This document shows, in pieces, positions 17,230-25,131 of a DNA stretch of 50,202 bases (its first letter is position 1; each line of letters begins with the position of its first letter). The notes beneath the pieces are model-generated. The model was not told the DNA's origin. It made no database searches and worked only from the letters and a program-made list of their open reading frames with translations. The stretch comes from a virus. The stretch is taken from the IMG/VR virus record IMGVR_UViG_3300045741_000124, positions 1 through 50,202 of that record. The stretch is one strand, 5' to 3'. The translations under genes were made by a program, and so were the position numbers.

Positions 17230-17734
17230 AGGGAACGAAATCCTCGTAGCTTACTTCGACTGTGACACTGGACCAGTCTCCGATTGCAAATACCTCTAAC
17301 CGCCACCCCTGAGCGGTACTCACGTAGTCTTTACCAGCATTCACTACGGTAGAGGTGCGGCCTGATTTTGGCGAACCCGGTGCAGTACCCGTTAGAGCCA
17401 TGTCGAAGATTCGGTCAGTTGAATCGTTACCACTATTGTAGAGAGTTACAAGGAGTTGGTTCCCGTTCAACGCCGAGTAACCACTTGCTTGGAGTTGCAA
17501 GTAACGGCGATTGCGGTAGGGATAGAAGGGGGCAGTGGAGGTGTGAACTCCAGGCCCTAATGATCCAAGTTCAATGGCCTCCCCATCAAGAATGGTATCA
17601 CGGAAGAAGAAGTTTGAGTAGACGTTGGTGCTCTCACGGAACAAGCGCCGGAGGTAGTATTCCAGACTATCCTTGGCCTGATCCCACTTGTCGGGAATGG
17701 CTACGGAGAGGGGGCGTTTGCCAGTGGAGGGCAT
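17222..17734 (-). CDS. Tail-module structural protein (170 aa)
   Basis: A helical N-terminal 50 residues is followed by a beta-rich domain (residues about 50-170) with aromatic strands such as YPYRNRRYLQLQASGYSALN and WRLEVFAIGDW. It overlaps its upstream neighbour, the nozzle gene, by one base. It is probably a virion component, since every flanking gene is structural. No specific family is recognised. Confidence 0.6.
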   Translation of the reverse strand: MPSTGKRPLSVAIPDKWDQAKDSLEYYLRRLFRESTNVYSNFFFRDTILDGEAIELGSLGPGVHTSTAPFYPYRNRRYLQLQASGYSALNGNQLLVTLYNSGNDSTDRIFDMALTGTAPGSPKSGRTSTVVNAGKDYVSTAQGWRLEVFAIGDWSSVTVEVSYEDFVPYV

Positions 17735-19446
17735 TAGTAGTTCAAGTCCTCCCGCTTGGTCATCACAGGGGCGAGGGCAGTGATATAAGCAGGGCCACCG
17801 GCTGAGCCACTAGTGGTACACCTAATCGTATGCTTGGAGCCGGTTACGGAGAAGGGGAAGTAGAGACGGTTGGGGCCAGCGGCGGCTGCTTTAGTTATAC
17901 TCTGACTCACAGTGCCACCAGTTGTGGAAGTGGAGGCAACAGTGATGGTTATTTGCGTAGCATAGGGGGAGTAGCTCTCAACCCACACACCATAGACAGT
18001 GGCCTCGCCAGAGTCGGAGAAGCGATATTCCTTGGAGAGGTTGGTGTAGTCGATGTAACTATTGCCAACTGAGGTAATGTTCTCGACCCCGGTTGCGGAT
18101 GCGGCAATCGTATTAACTCGACTATCACTGGTGTTATAATCGTTGGCAATGACAGGGAAGTAGGCAGAGGCACCACCAACTGGGAGACCGGACCATGCTA
18201 GAGTCTCGGGATTGGTGCCCGAGTTCCAATTCCCAGTGATGCTGGTCCACGTTAAGGTTGAGCTAATGTTGGTGGTGGTGGCTGCGGTAGCGGGACCACT
18301 ATAAGGGAGATTGTATTCACTGATCCATTTCTCCTCAAGCCAGTTGTAGACGAAGAACTCAATGGCGTAGGAGGAGTAGCCAGTGGAGGCAGTGGGAATC
18401 CCAATGTGGTACTCGGAGAGTGAAGGGATCTTGAAGGAGACGATCTGGCGGATGCGGTCGTAGGCAAGGGTGGTGAGGATGCGATTGCGGATCTTCCCAC
18501 CAATGGGGGTGGTGCCACCATTCCCCAACATGTAGATGTCATCGAAGCCGAGGAAGATGATATTTTGAGGGTCAATCGCTTGGATTGAACCCTGACTGAT
18601 ACACCCGGTCTTGAGGTAGGTGGGGAAGGCGATGGGAGTGCGGGCGTCGCCGGTCTCTTGGGCTAGAACAATGGCATCACTCTTGAAGATGGCCATGAGT
18701 TCAGGAGTTGCAATGGCCCCAGTGATATAACCGGGGGTGTCTTCAAGGTCCACTGCTCCCGCTCCGGTGCCTGAAGAGGGGTCCCAATCAAGGAGGTTAC
18801 TGTCGGCACACCAGCGCCCCCGCTGAAGGAGGGAGTTACCACCCTCAACGGTGGACCAGAGGAAGCATCGGCCAGCGAAGCCCACGATGTAGCGGCCAAT
18901 GAGTGGGACCCCCGGGGTGATGAAGCCACCAAGGTTCTTAACATGATCCGCGCTCACCGCCGCCCCATCCCAATAAGCAAGCTCCATCGCACCATTACTG
19001 AATACGTAGTAGCCACCAGTGACACTGGCGGGACCAGCAGTATAAGCACCACTATAGGGGGTGTCATCAGAGGAAGCACCAAAAGCAAGGGCACCAGTTC
19101 GATCCGTGACAGTGGTGCCATCGAAGGACCAGAAGTGGGCCTTGTCATGGATCATTAGGTGGTTGTTGCCGCTCTCAAAGACGTTATGGAAGAGACCATT
19201 AATGCGCCCGGTGGGGTTGTGAAGGGCGGCGAATTTAAAGAGGTAGGAGGAGGAGGAGGGACCGATTAGGGGGGTGAATTCGGCGCGGGGTTCCAGAATC
19301 CCCCGGCGGTGCTTGAAATTGTAGGTCTGTTGCGATTCCATGTCACCAATCTCGGTGGCATTGATCACAGTGCGCCCGGCAAGGTCGTAATTGAGTCCCC
19401 CACCGGGGGCCATTGAGCCGACGTTAATATGGTCCAGCCCGGGCAT
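17734..19446 (-). CDS. Tail nozzle, T7 gp12-like (570 aa)
   Basis: It follows the adaptor gene by one small structural gene, matching the gp11-gp12 order of T7-type phages. It is rich in repeated beta-strand blades (GYYVFSNGAMELAYWDG, YIVGFAGRCFLWSTVE, IIFLGFDDIYMLGNGG), typical of the beta-propeller of tubular nozzle proteins. The N-terminus carries a PGG...NYDL segment as in other nozzles. The C-terminal 150 residues are Thr/Ser-rich beta sandwich-like. It should form the tail tip through which DNA leaves. Confidence 0.8.
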   Translation of the reverse strand: MPGLDHINVGSMAPGGGLNYDLAGRTVINATEIGDMESQQTYNFKHRRGILEPRAEFTPLIGPSSSSYLFKFAALHNPTGRINGLFHNVFESGNNHLMIHDKAHFWSFDGTTVTDRTGALAFGASSDDTPYSGAYTAGPASVTGGYYVFSNGAMELAYWDGAAVSADHVKNLGGFITPGVPLIGRYIVGFAGRCFLWSTVEGGNSLLQRGRWCADSNLLDWDPSSGTGAGAVDLEDTPGYITGAIATPELMAIFKSDAIVLAQETGDARTPIAFPTYLKTGCISQGSIQAIDPQNIIFLGFDDIYMLGNGGTTPIGGKIRNRILTTLAYDRIRQIVSFKIPSLSEYHIGIPTASTGYSSYAIEFFVYNWLEEKWISEYNLPYSGPATAATTTNISSTLTWTSITGNWNSGTNPETLAWSGLPVGGASAYFPVIANDYNTSDSRVNTIAASATGVENITSVGNSYIDYTNLSKEYRFSDSGEATVYGVWVESYSPYATQITITVASTSTTGGTVSQSITKAAAAGPNRLYFPFSVTGSKHTIRCTTSGSAGGPAYITALAPVMTKREDLNY

Positions 19447-20291
19447 TAGGGGTAGTCCACTTCAATGACGAGGGAGAGGGCGATTTGGTGCTTGGCAGTT
19501 GCGGCGTAGGTTACAACAAAGACATCACCACCACTGACGGAAGGAGTGGAGATGGTTGTAGTAGTGCCGGATTGAGCACAACGATAACCAGTGTAAGTGG
19601 AGAGGAAGGTGAAGGCTCCGGAGAGGATCGAGGAAGCAGAAGCGTTGATGTCAGCAGTGGTTGAGGACCCGGAGTTGAGAAAGCTGGCGTTAGCGTACTT
19701 CTTCAAGTTTACTGAAGTAATATCAGCGAGGTTGGTGTCAGTGGTACCACCGGGGGCAACTCGGACCCGAGTAAAGACAGCCTCAACGACATTACCCGTG
19801 TAGGGGGTGCCCGTGCCACCCGGACCAAGGGGCATGTAGAGGATGATGTAGTTGAGGGCGGGGCGATCTTCAGAGGCAGTGAAGGTGGAGGCAGTTGGGT
19901 AGGTAACGGAACCAGCGGCGTTGAGGACGATGATACGCTTGGCACTCTTCAGCACCGCTCGCGTTCCACTCTCGCTCAATGTAGTCGCATTGAGGGCACC
20001 ACAAGTTACGGAGGAGGCAGTGTTGAGAGTGAAGGCAGTGTCAGTGGCAGTGAAGAGCTTGGTAGTGAGGTCACTCTTGTAGAGGGACCACTCATTGGCT
20101 ACGTAGTTATTGGCACTGACACAGTGAATACCACTCTTCGCGTCAGTGGAGCCGGATTGGGGCCAGTAGTGGCCCCCGTTGATAGTGCGCTCTCGGGTCC
20201 CCTGTTTGTCATCACGGATACGGGAAGCACCCGCACTTACAGCGTCCCCGTTGGCGGGGAGAGTCTCATCCCAAGCTATAGTGATTGCCAC
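19446..20291 (-). CDS. Tail fibre or tail-associated structural protein (281 aa)
   Basis: The N-terminus reads as a familiar fibre-type start: PANGDAVSAGASRIRDDK then an RERTINGGHYW segment. The rest is Ser/Thr/Ala-rich beta structure with a C-terminal strand pair. It lies between adaptor and nozzle, overlapping the nozzle start by one base. Receptor binding or fibre attachment is likely from these features but not proved. Confidence 0.65.
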   Translation of the reverse strand: MAITIAWDETLPANGDAVSAGASRIRDDKQGTRERTINGGHYWPQSGSTDAKSGIHCVSANNYVANEWSLYKSDLTTKLFTATDTAFTLNTASSVTCGALNATTLSESGTRAVLKSAKRIIVLNAAGSVTYPTASTFTASEDRPALNYIILYMPLGPGGTGTPYTGNVVEAVFTRVRVAPGGTTDTNLADITSVNLKKYANASFLNSGSSTTADINASASSILSGAFTFLSTYTGYRCAQSGTTTTISTPSVSGGDVFVVTYAATAKHQIALSLVIEVDYP

Positions 20292-20302
20292 GCTTTACCT
20301 CA

Positions 20303-20962
20303 TTACTGGGAGAGAGGCATTTGGGTGTAGGTGGAGAGTTGCTTTCCACCGTAGTACTTCAACTCCTCAGCGAACTCCACCCGTTGGGACTTAATCCAGC
20401 CCTGCCAATCACGGAAAGCCATGTTGGCTCGCTCGGGTTCGTTGCGCTCCCTCAGCATACGATAGACTGCACCCAGCACTACGCCCTCGTCACAGTAGGG
20501 CGGGAGGTCGTTAACGTCGGTATCAGCGGCCAGAGTCAGGGGGACCTTCTGATAGCGACACCGAACGATGTGTCCGTTATAGGTACTGGTGGGTGGGGCG
20601 AAGATACTGATGTTGGAGGATGCAGTGGCTCCGTAGCGGATATAACCGAAGGGGGCACCTTGGGTTGATTCGTCGAGTGCCTCTGCTTCGCGGAGGGGGA
20701 TGGGACGCAGGGAAAGGCGGTCCACTACCACCTTCATGGAGCGGATGGCGAGGAGATCGGAGGGACCAGCGTAGGAGAGTTGGCCAGTGACAAGAGTAAT
20801 GTTGCTACTCGCCTCAAGCTCAGGGATGTAGAGCAACTGGGCGAGGTTGTAGTTGGTCCAGTTGATACGACGGTCAATGCGCCCGGGAAGGCCACTTTCC
20901 CCATCCCGGTTGAGCCGATACTGGACCTCATCTCGGAGGGTTGCTAGTGTCGTATTAGCCAT
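20303..20962 (-). CDS. Head-tail adaptor, T7 gp11-like (219 aa)
   Basis: A helical N-terminus (LRDEVQYRLNRDGESG...RIDRRINWTNYNLAQ) is followed by a beta domain and a C-terminal helix with QGWIKSQRVEFAEE, the usual plan of gp11-type tubular adaptors that dock to the portal. Size and position before the nozzle agree. The start ATG 20962 lies 9 bases after the preceding stop. Confidence 0.78.
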   Translation of the reverse strand: MANTTLATLRDEVQYRLNRDGESGLPGRIDRRINWTNYNLAQLLYIPELEASSNITLVTGQLSYAGPSDLLAIRSMKVVVDRLSLRPIPLREAEALDESTQGAPFGYIRYGATASSNISIFAPPTSTYNGHIVRCRYQKVPLTLAADTDVNDLPPYCDEGVVLGAVYRMLRERNEPERANMAFRDWQGWIKSQRVEFAEELKYYGGKQLSTYTQMPLSQ

Positions 20963-20971
20963 CAGTGGCTC

Positions 20972-21205
20972 CTAGTAGTAGATGAGGTCGGGATTGACAA
21001 CGTAGGGAACAGGAGGCTGGACGGGGATTCTCACGGGCAGGTTGCGGGGGAGGATCTCCTGCCAGCCCTTCTGATCCACTGCGACTCGGTTGACCCAACG
21101 GAAGCGATCCCACTTCAACTCCGTGACGGGGGTGTGGATACCCGTGACGGGGCACACGACATAGGGTTCGTGGCGAAGGGGCAATACGGTGGGGAGGCCG
21201 AGCAT
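20972..21205 (-). CDS. Small virion-module protein
   Basis: It has 77 residues, Pro/Val-rich with many basic and aromatic residues (LKWDRFRWVNRVAVDQKGW). It starts one base into the upstream stop. A single VCPVTG segment does not make a complete metal site. A structural or joining role is likely from position. Family unknown. Confidence 0.55.
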   Translation of the reverse strand: MLGLPTVLPLRHEPYVVCPVTGIHTPVTELKWDRFRWVNRVAVDQKGWQEILPRNLPVRIPVQPPVPYVVNPDLIYY

Positions 21206-21636
21206 TAGTCATCCGCTCGGTCAGCATTGACGTGACCGTTGCCGTAGAGAGTGACATCGACGGTGGTACCAGTTGTGGTGATACCAGTGCAGTCAATGGT
21301 GATTGTGAGAGTGTCACCCTTGGCCAAGTCGCGAGTCGTGGTTCCAAGACTCGCAGCACCCTCAAGAACACCAAGAACACCAGTGGCACCGAAGGCGGTA
21401 CCAGTGGTGATGACGTTACCAGCAGTGGTGACAACACCCCAAGTTGCGGAGCCAGCGGAGAAGGTGGAACAGTTGCTAATACTCACAACACGACACGCGA
21501 AGGGGGCTTTCCACTTCTTGGTTGTGGTTGCGGTGAGAGTAGTAGAGGCTGGAACGAAGTGACTTACGACGAAATAGCCACCACTGACGGGACCCTCACG
21601 CGCACTGGATTGAGTCTTGAAACTTGTTCGTGCCAT
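21205..21636 (-). CDS. Putative virion decoration protein (143 aa)
   Basis: Thr/Gly/Val-rich, predicted all-beta, with alternating strands such as RVVSISNCSTFSAGSATWG and DTLTITIDCTG. It follows the major capsid gene after a hairpin-bearing spacer. All-beta proteins at this place are often head decoration or fibre-type proteins. This is inference from composition and position. Confidence 0.55.
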   Translation of the reverse strand: MARTSFKTQSSAREGPVSGGYFVVSHFVPASTTLTATTTKKWKAPFACRVVSISNCSTFSAGSATWGVVTTAGNVITTGTAFGATGVLGVLEGAASLGTTTRDLAKGDTLTITIDCTGITTTGTTVDVTLYGNGHVNADRADD

Positions 21637-21651
21637 TGTTTATCGCTCCTG

Positions 21652-21725
21652 CCACTTCTTCTTCCCCGGAAGTGGTGTCATTCCCACCATGTCAAGGAGT
21701 AGGGCCACCCATTTGCGAGTGGCCC
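21652..21725 (-). terminator. Two hairpins downstream of the major capsid gene
   Basis: The 102-base gap between the capsid gene and the next gene holds two perfect 7-bp stems. GGGCCAC (21702-21708) pairs with GTGGCCC (21719-21725), and CCACTTC (21652-21658) pairs with GAAGTGG (21669-21675). Neither has a good U tract on the minus strand. They may act as partial terminators or RNA-stability elements that set capsid message level. Confidence 0.45.
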
Positions 21726-21738
21726 CATTTAGTGCTAG

Positions 21739-22707
21739 TTAGGCACCCGGAGTTCCAACCCAACCACGCCAGTCGTGGAAGCCGAACCCATAGCGCATCA
21801 CACCTTCCATGAGTTCATCCCATGTGCCATCATTAGCGTCCTTGTTCTGGACTGCCATGGGCATACGGTCGAACCACTGGAGGTCGTGGTCTTGGCACTG
21901 GACGAACCACGCGTCAGAGTCGAGCAGGTAGGGCCACACTTGGACATCAACGAAGTTACGGATGACGTTATCCGCACGGTTCGCAGTGTCGGGGCGGGTC
22001 GCGGACTTGAAGAGTTCCTCAGCGATGAACGCCAACTCAGGCGGCACCCAAAGAGTCTTGGGGGTCATCTGGATGTAGTTACCCTGCTCGTTGGCGGTGC
22101 GTCGAATGAGGGTGATTGAATCTTGGAAGGAGACGTAATCGAGGTCACTGTCTGTGGCGAGACGATTAGAAGCAGTAAGAGTGGTCTTTGCAGGGACAGT
22201 GGTGAGGTTGGGGGTCGAGGCACGAGTCGCCCCATACGATCCACCCTTGATGGGGTGGCCCGTGTCGAAGAGAGCCTTACCATCATGGCCAGTGACGGAG
22301 ACACCAGCGGTGGCGAAGCCAAGGTTCAGCACGTTGGCCCCATCCGTCTCCTTGCGGATCTGGAACGCCTCACCAAGCTGTCCCGAGAGCTTCTTGAGCG
22401 GCTGATAGAGGTTGTCTTGCTGAGCCTCCATCGTGATCCGCATTCCGAGACCGAAGGTGGTCATCGTGACGCGCTTCGGGGTGAGCACGGCGGGATCGGC
22501 ATAGACGATTGCCGTTCCCTCGGGCTTCTCCTGAGCGAGACCAATGACACCAGTAACGCCGGTCCACTCCTCGAAAGCCCTATCCGAAGTGTTCATGTTA
22601 AACACATCCTGATAGTAAGTGGGGTAGCGCATGTACTTCTCATACCAGACCTTCTTCAGTCCGGGGGCGAGGAGCGCGCCAAAATTAGGTAGTGAGCGAT
22701 TAATCAT
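21739..22707 (-). CDS. Major capsid protein, Mu gpT-like HK97-fold type
   Basis: A 322-residue protein starting NRSLPNFGALLAPGLKKVW. The body has FEEWTGVTGVIGLAQEKPEG, a long basic helix MEAQQDNLYQPLKKLSG and a C-terminal YGFGFHDWRGW. This pattern and length fit Mu-like gpT major head subunits. It lies after the scaffold and two head-module genes, as expected. Its abundance would explain the isolated hairpins just downstream. Confidence 0.82.
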   Translation of the reverse strand: MINRSLPNFGALLAPGLKKVWYEKYMRYPTYYQDVFNMNTSDRAFEEWTGVTGVIGLAQEKPEGTAIVYADPAVLTPKRVTMTTFGLGMRITMEAQQDNLYQPLKKLSGQLGEAFQIRKETDGANVLNLGFATAGVSVTGHDGKALFDTGHPIKGGSYGATRASTPNLTTVPAKTTLTASNRLATDSDLDYVSFQDSITLIRRTANEQGNYIQMTPKTLWVPPELAFIAEELFKSATRPDTANRADNVIRNFVDVQVWPYLLDSDAWFVQCQDHDLQWFDRMPMAVQNKDANDGTWDELMEGVMRYGFGFHDWRGWVGTPGA

Positions 22708-22719
22708 TTACGTAGCTCC

Positions 22720-23346
22720 TTAGTTCGCTTGGAGAGCACAAGCGGTGTCGAGGACTGTGCAGAGGACCCGCACGTTGGTATCACCGAGAACACCCTTCGC
22801 GGGATCGGCAGTGAAGGCCGAGCCAGCGGTTCGGGTAGTGGAAGTAGCCCCAATGAAGGGCCGGATCTGGAAGTCGTAGGAGTTACTGAAACCAAAGGGC
22901 CGGACAGCACCATTGGTGGTAGTCGCATTGGTCGCAGTGAGAATGTGGGTAGTGGAGGAGAGTGTGTCGTCAGCAGTGATGACAGCAACACCCATGAGGG
23001 CTTGGGAGTTCGTCCCCGCCTGATTCATCTCGTAGATGAAGTGGGGCAAGAAGATGGAGACGGGGTAGAGGTCGAGGGAGACAGAAGTAGCAGTGAGTGT
23101 CCCCTCAAAGAGTCCAAGGGAGGGCGCGGCATTGGTGTTATTCGGCAGGTTCGCGGCCCGAACATCACCCTTGATCACGTTAGGAGCCGCCATATCAGCG
23201 ATAAGCCCTGAGACGAGTCTACACGCCTGCCCAGTAACGAGGCTGGTCGTGGAAATTGAACCCGTGATAGGGAACATTAGCGGCGCAGGTCCCATACCAA
23301 GGCGGTAGAGGGAAACAGCACGAGTGGAAGTAATTGTTGTAGCCAT
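22720..23346 (-). CDS. Head-module structural protein (208 aa)
   Basis: Predicted beta-rich, Thr/Ala/Ser-rich (TSRAVSLYRLGMGPAPLM, then many short strands). It lies between the scaffold region and the major capsid gene, with a 12-base gap to the capsid start. It is a candidate capsid decoration or minor head protein. No defining motif seen. Confidence 0.55.
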   Translation of the reverse strand: MATTITSTRAVSLYRLGMGPAPLMFPITGSISTTSLVTGQACRLVSGLIADMAAPNVIKGDVRAANLPNNTNAAPSLGLFEGTLTATSVSLDLYPVSIFLPHFIYEMNQAGTNSQALMGVAVITADDTLSSTTHILTATNATTTNGAVRPFGFSNSYDFQIRPFIGATSTTRTAGSAFTADPAKGVLGDTNVRVLCTVLDTACALQAN

Positions 23347-23358
23347 TGTGAGAGTCTC

Positions 23359-23940
23359 CTACAGTCGAGTGACTGTTTCCTTTGCAGTGACTAGGGACTG
23401 GGGGACCCCAGCCTTGGTTGATTCGAGTGCCGCGACAACAGTGGCCTTTGATTTCCCGGCCAGCTCCAACGCTCGGGTGACCTTCATCTGTTCCCGTTCC
23501 TCACTCGCCTTCCGGGGACGCTTGAGTAACTGGAGTCCCTGAGATTTGGCAGTGCGACCAATCGTGATCTCCCGCCCCTTGGGATCGAGAGCGGCTTGGT
23601 AGCCGGCTTGGCGGGTACGGAAGAGCATGGCAGGGTTGGAGAGAGAACCGAAGCGGTAATCGTCGTCCCACTCGGGGACACCATCACCGTTAACTCGGTC
23701 GGGGGGGATGTAGAGACGGTGGTCGAGCACTAGTCCCACCCCGTTCTGCTGAACGTGGGTGAAAACATGCTCGATCTTCGGTCCCTTTTCACTATCCTCA
23801 ACAACATCACGGAGGACAGAGGCGGGGGCCATTGTAGCCATCACATCGGGCTTGGCCCGGTGAACGGTCTTGCTCCCCGCTGGGCGACCACGTTTCTTCG
23901 CCGTTGGGGTGGGCATTTCAGAGGGGGAAATATCGCTCAT
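23359..23940 (-). CDS. Head-module protein with AT-hook-like N-terminus (193 aa)
   Basis: KKRGRPAGSK near the N-terminus resembles an AT-hook minor-groove binding motif. A compact middle (residues about 55-120) and a helical, Lys/Glu-rich C-terminus follow. It overlaps the scaffold stop by one base. It could be a DNA-contacting head protein or an assembly factor. Family unknown. Confidence 0.55.
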   Translation of the reverse strand: MSDISPSEMPTPTAKKRGRPAGSKTVHRAKPDVMATMAPASVLRDVVEDSEKGPKIEHVFTHVQQNGVGLVLDHRLYIPPDRVNGDGVPEWDDDYRFGSLSNPAMLFRTRQAGYQAALDPKGREITIGRTAKSQGLQLLKRPRKASEEREQMKVTRALELAGKSKATVVAALESTKAGVPQSLVTAKETVTRL

Positions 23941-24743
23941 TACCGCTTACCTCCTGCGCTTCGCTTCTGAACGAACTTCATATAGTCGGTGACGTTGCCA
24001 GAGTTGAGGGCGGTGAGTTCATCATCATCAACGTCAACACCAATTGTATTGCGGAGTCGTTCCCGATCCTCAGTGGCAATCCGCGCTGGACCTTCGCGAA
24101 GTCCGGTGGAGCGGCCACTCATACCAAGGGCTGGAGCACGGCGCTCCTCTGAAACCAACTCCTCGTGTCGCTGCTTACCAAGAGCGACGTAGTAGGCGTC
24201 AGTGTAGATCCCGGGACGGGCCGCACTCTTCGGGTCCTTACGCCGGATGGGATCAATGATGGCTTCAATATCACCCTCAAGTTCCTCGAACTTCTTCCCG
24301 AGTTTAGCCTTAGCTCGGTCCCGCTCAAGGGTAGAGCGGTAGTCGAAGTCCTCGTTGCGGTCACGAGTGTAGACCTCATCGAACTTACTAACGAGGTTCT
24401 GGAGAGCACCATTGACCCGGCGCTCAATACGATCCTCAATACGCTTGGTCAGCTTCTTGAGGCCCGCTCCGGTGTCAGCGAGGTCAATGTCACTGAAATC
24501 TTCCTCGATCTCAGCAACAGGAGCCACTTCCCGACGCTGCTCCTGCGGTCTCTGCTCCAATGCTTGTTGGGCCAGCTTGATGGCTCGCTCGGAGGATTGA
24601 GTGGTCTGCTCAATAATCCTCCGAGTGTGCTCAATAAGAGCGGCGGTGGGGTCGGGTTTTTCTGCGGGCTTCTCGGTCCCCTCACTAGTCTCTTCAGAGA
24701 TAGTGGGGTCGAGTTCGGTGTCAGTAAGGTCAGCCATGTCCAT
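23940..24743 (-). CDS. Putative capsid scaffold protein (267 aa)
   Basis: Start ATG 24743 follows AGGAG. The protein is highly charged, with an acidic disordered N-terminus, Gln/Glu/Arg coiled coil (RRIIEQTTQSSERAIKLAQQ) and a helical C-terminus. This composition and its place between portal and major capsid are typical of scaffolding proteins, which guide procapsid assembly and then leave. Identification is by character and order, not by a specific motif. Confidence 0.65.
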   Translation of the reverse strand: MDMADLTDTELDPTISEETSEGTEKPAEKPDPTAALIEHTRRIIEQTTQSSERAIKLAQQALEQRPQEQRREVAPVAEIEEDFSDIDLADTGAGLKKLTKRIEDRIERRVNGALQNLVSKFDEVYTRDRNEDFDYRSTLERDRAKAKLGKKFEELEGDIEAIIDPIRRKDPKSAARPGIYTDAYYVALGKQRHEELVSEERRAPALGMSGRSTGLREGPARIATEDRERLRNTIGVDVDDDELTALNSGNVTDYMKFVQKRSAGGKR

Positions 24744-24773
24744 TATTCTCCTATGGTTACTATTAATTGTCAA
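24744..24773 (-). promoter_or_regulatory. Possible promoter before scaffold/capsid genes
   Basis: Reading leftward, a perfect TTGACA (24768-24773) followed by AATTAAT lies upstream of the scaffold start. A matching -10 box is weak (GAGAAT or AATAAT at 17-20 bases). This is the most promoter-like -35 seen inside the virion operon. Confidence 0.3.
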
Positions 24774-24786
24774 CCGTTAAATGACG

Positions 24787-25131
24787 TTAATAGGGGTCAC
24801 TCTCCATGCCCACTATTTCCGTCTGCTCCAACCTAGCCTTATCCTGCTGCCTCTTCAGGTCAATATCCTGAATTAGGGTAGTAGGAAGGGTTGAAACCCA
24901 CTTAAGTGCCAATTTGCGAGCCGCCAACTGGACCGACTTGTGGGAGGGGTTGAGGGCCTCCACCTCCAATTGCGCCCCCACCGCCGCCATCTCCACCCGG
25001 AGGCGAGCTAGGAGGAGCGCCCAAAATTGGCTGTTGAGGCCCAACTCCAGCGCCTCCCGGGAGAGGAGGAGAGTATCGTTCGATAGTTCGGGACCAGTCG
25101 GGGAAGGTGGTAGTGGATCTAGTTTCTCCAT
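24787..25131 (-). CDS. Small helical head-module protein overlapping the portal gene
   Basis: It has 114 residues from ATG 25131, with TTGGAG just upstream. It shares 230 bases with the portal C-terminus in a different frame. Its product is helical (LNSQFWALLLARLRVEMAA, LAARKLALKWVS), whereas the portal frame there is Pro/Gly-rich. It may be a small connector or portal accessory. If the portal really ends upstream, this is its downstream neighbour. Confidence 0.55.
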   Translation of the reverse strand: MEKLDPLPPSPTGPELSNDTLLLSREALELGLNSQFWALLLARLRVEMAAVGAQLEVEALNPSHKSVQLAARKLALKWVSTLPTTLIQDIDLKRQQDKARLEQTEIVGMESDPY

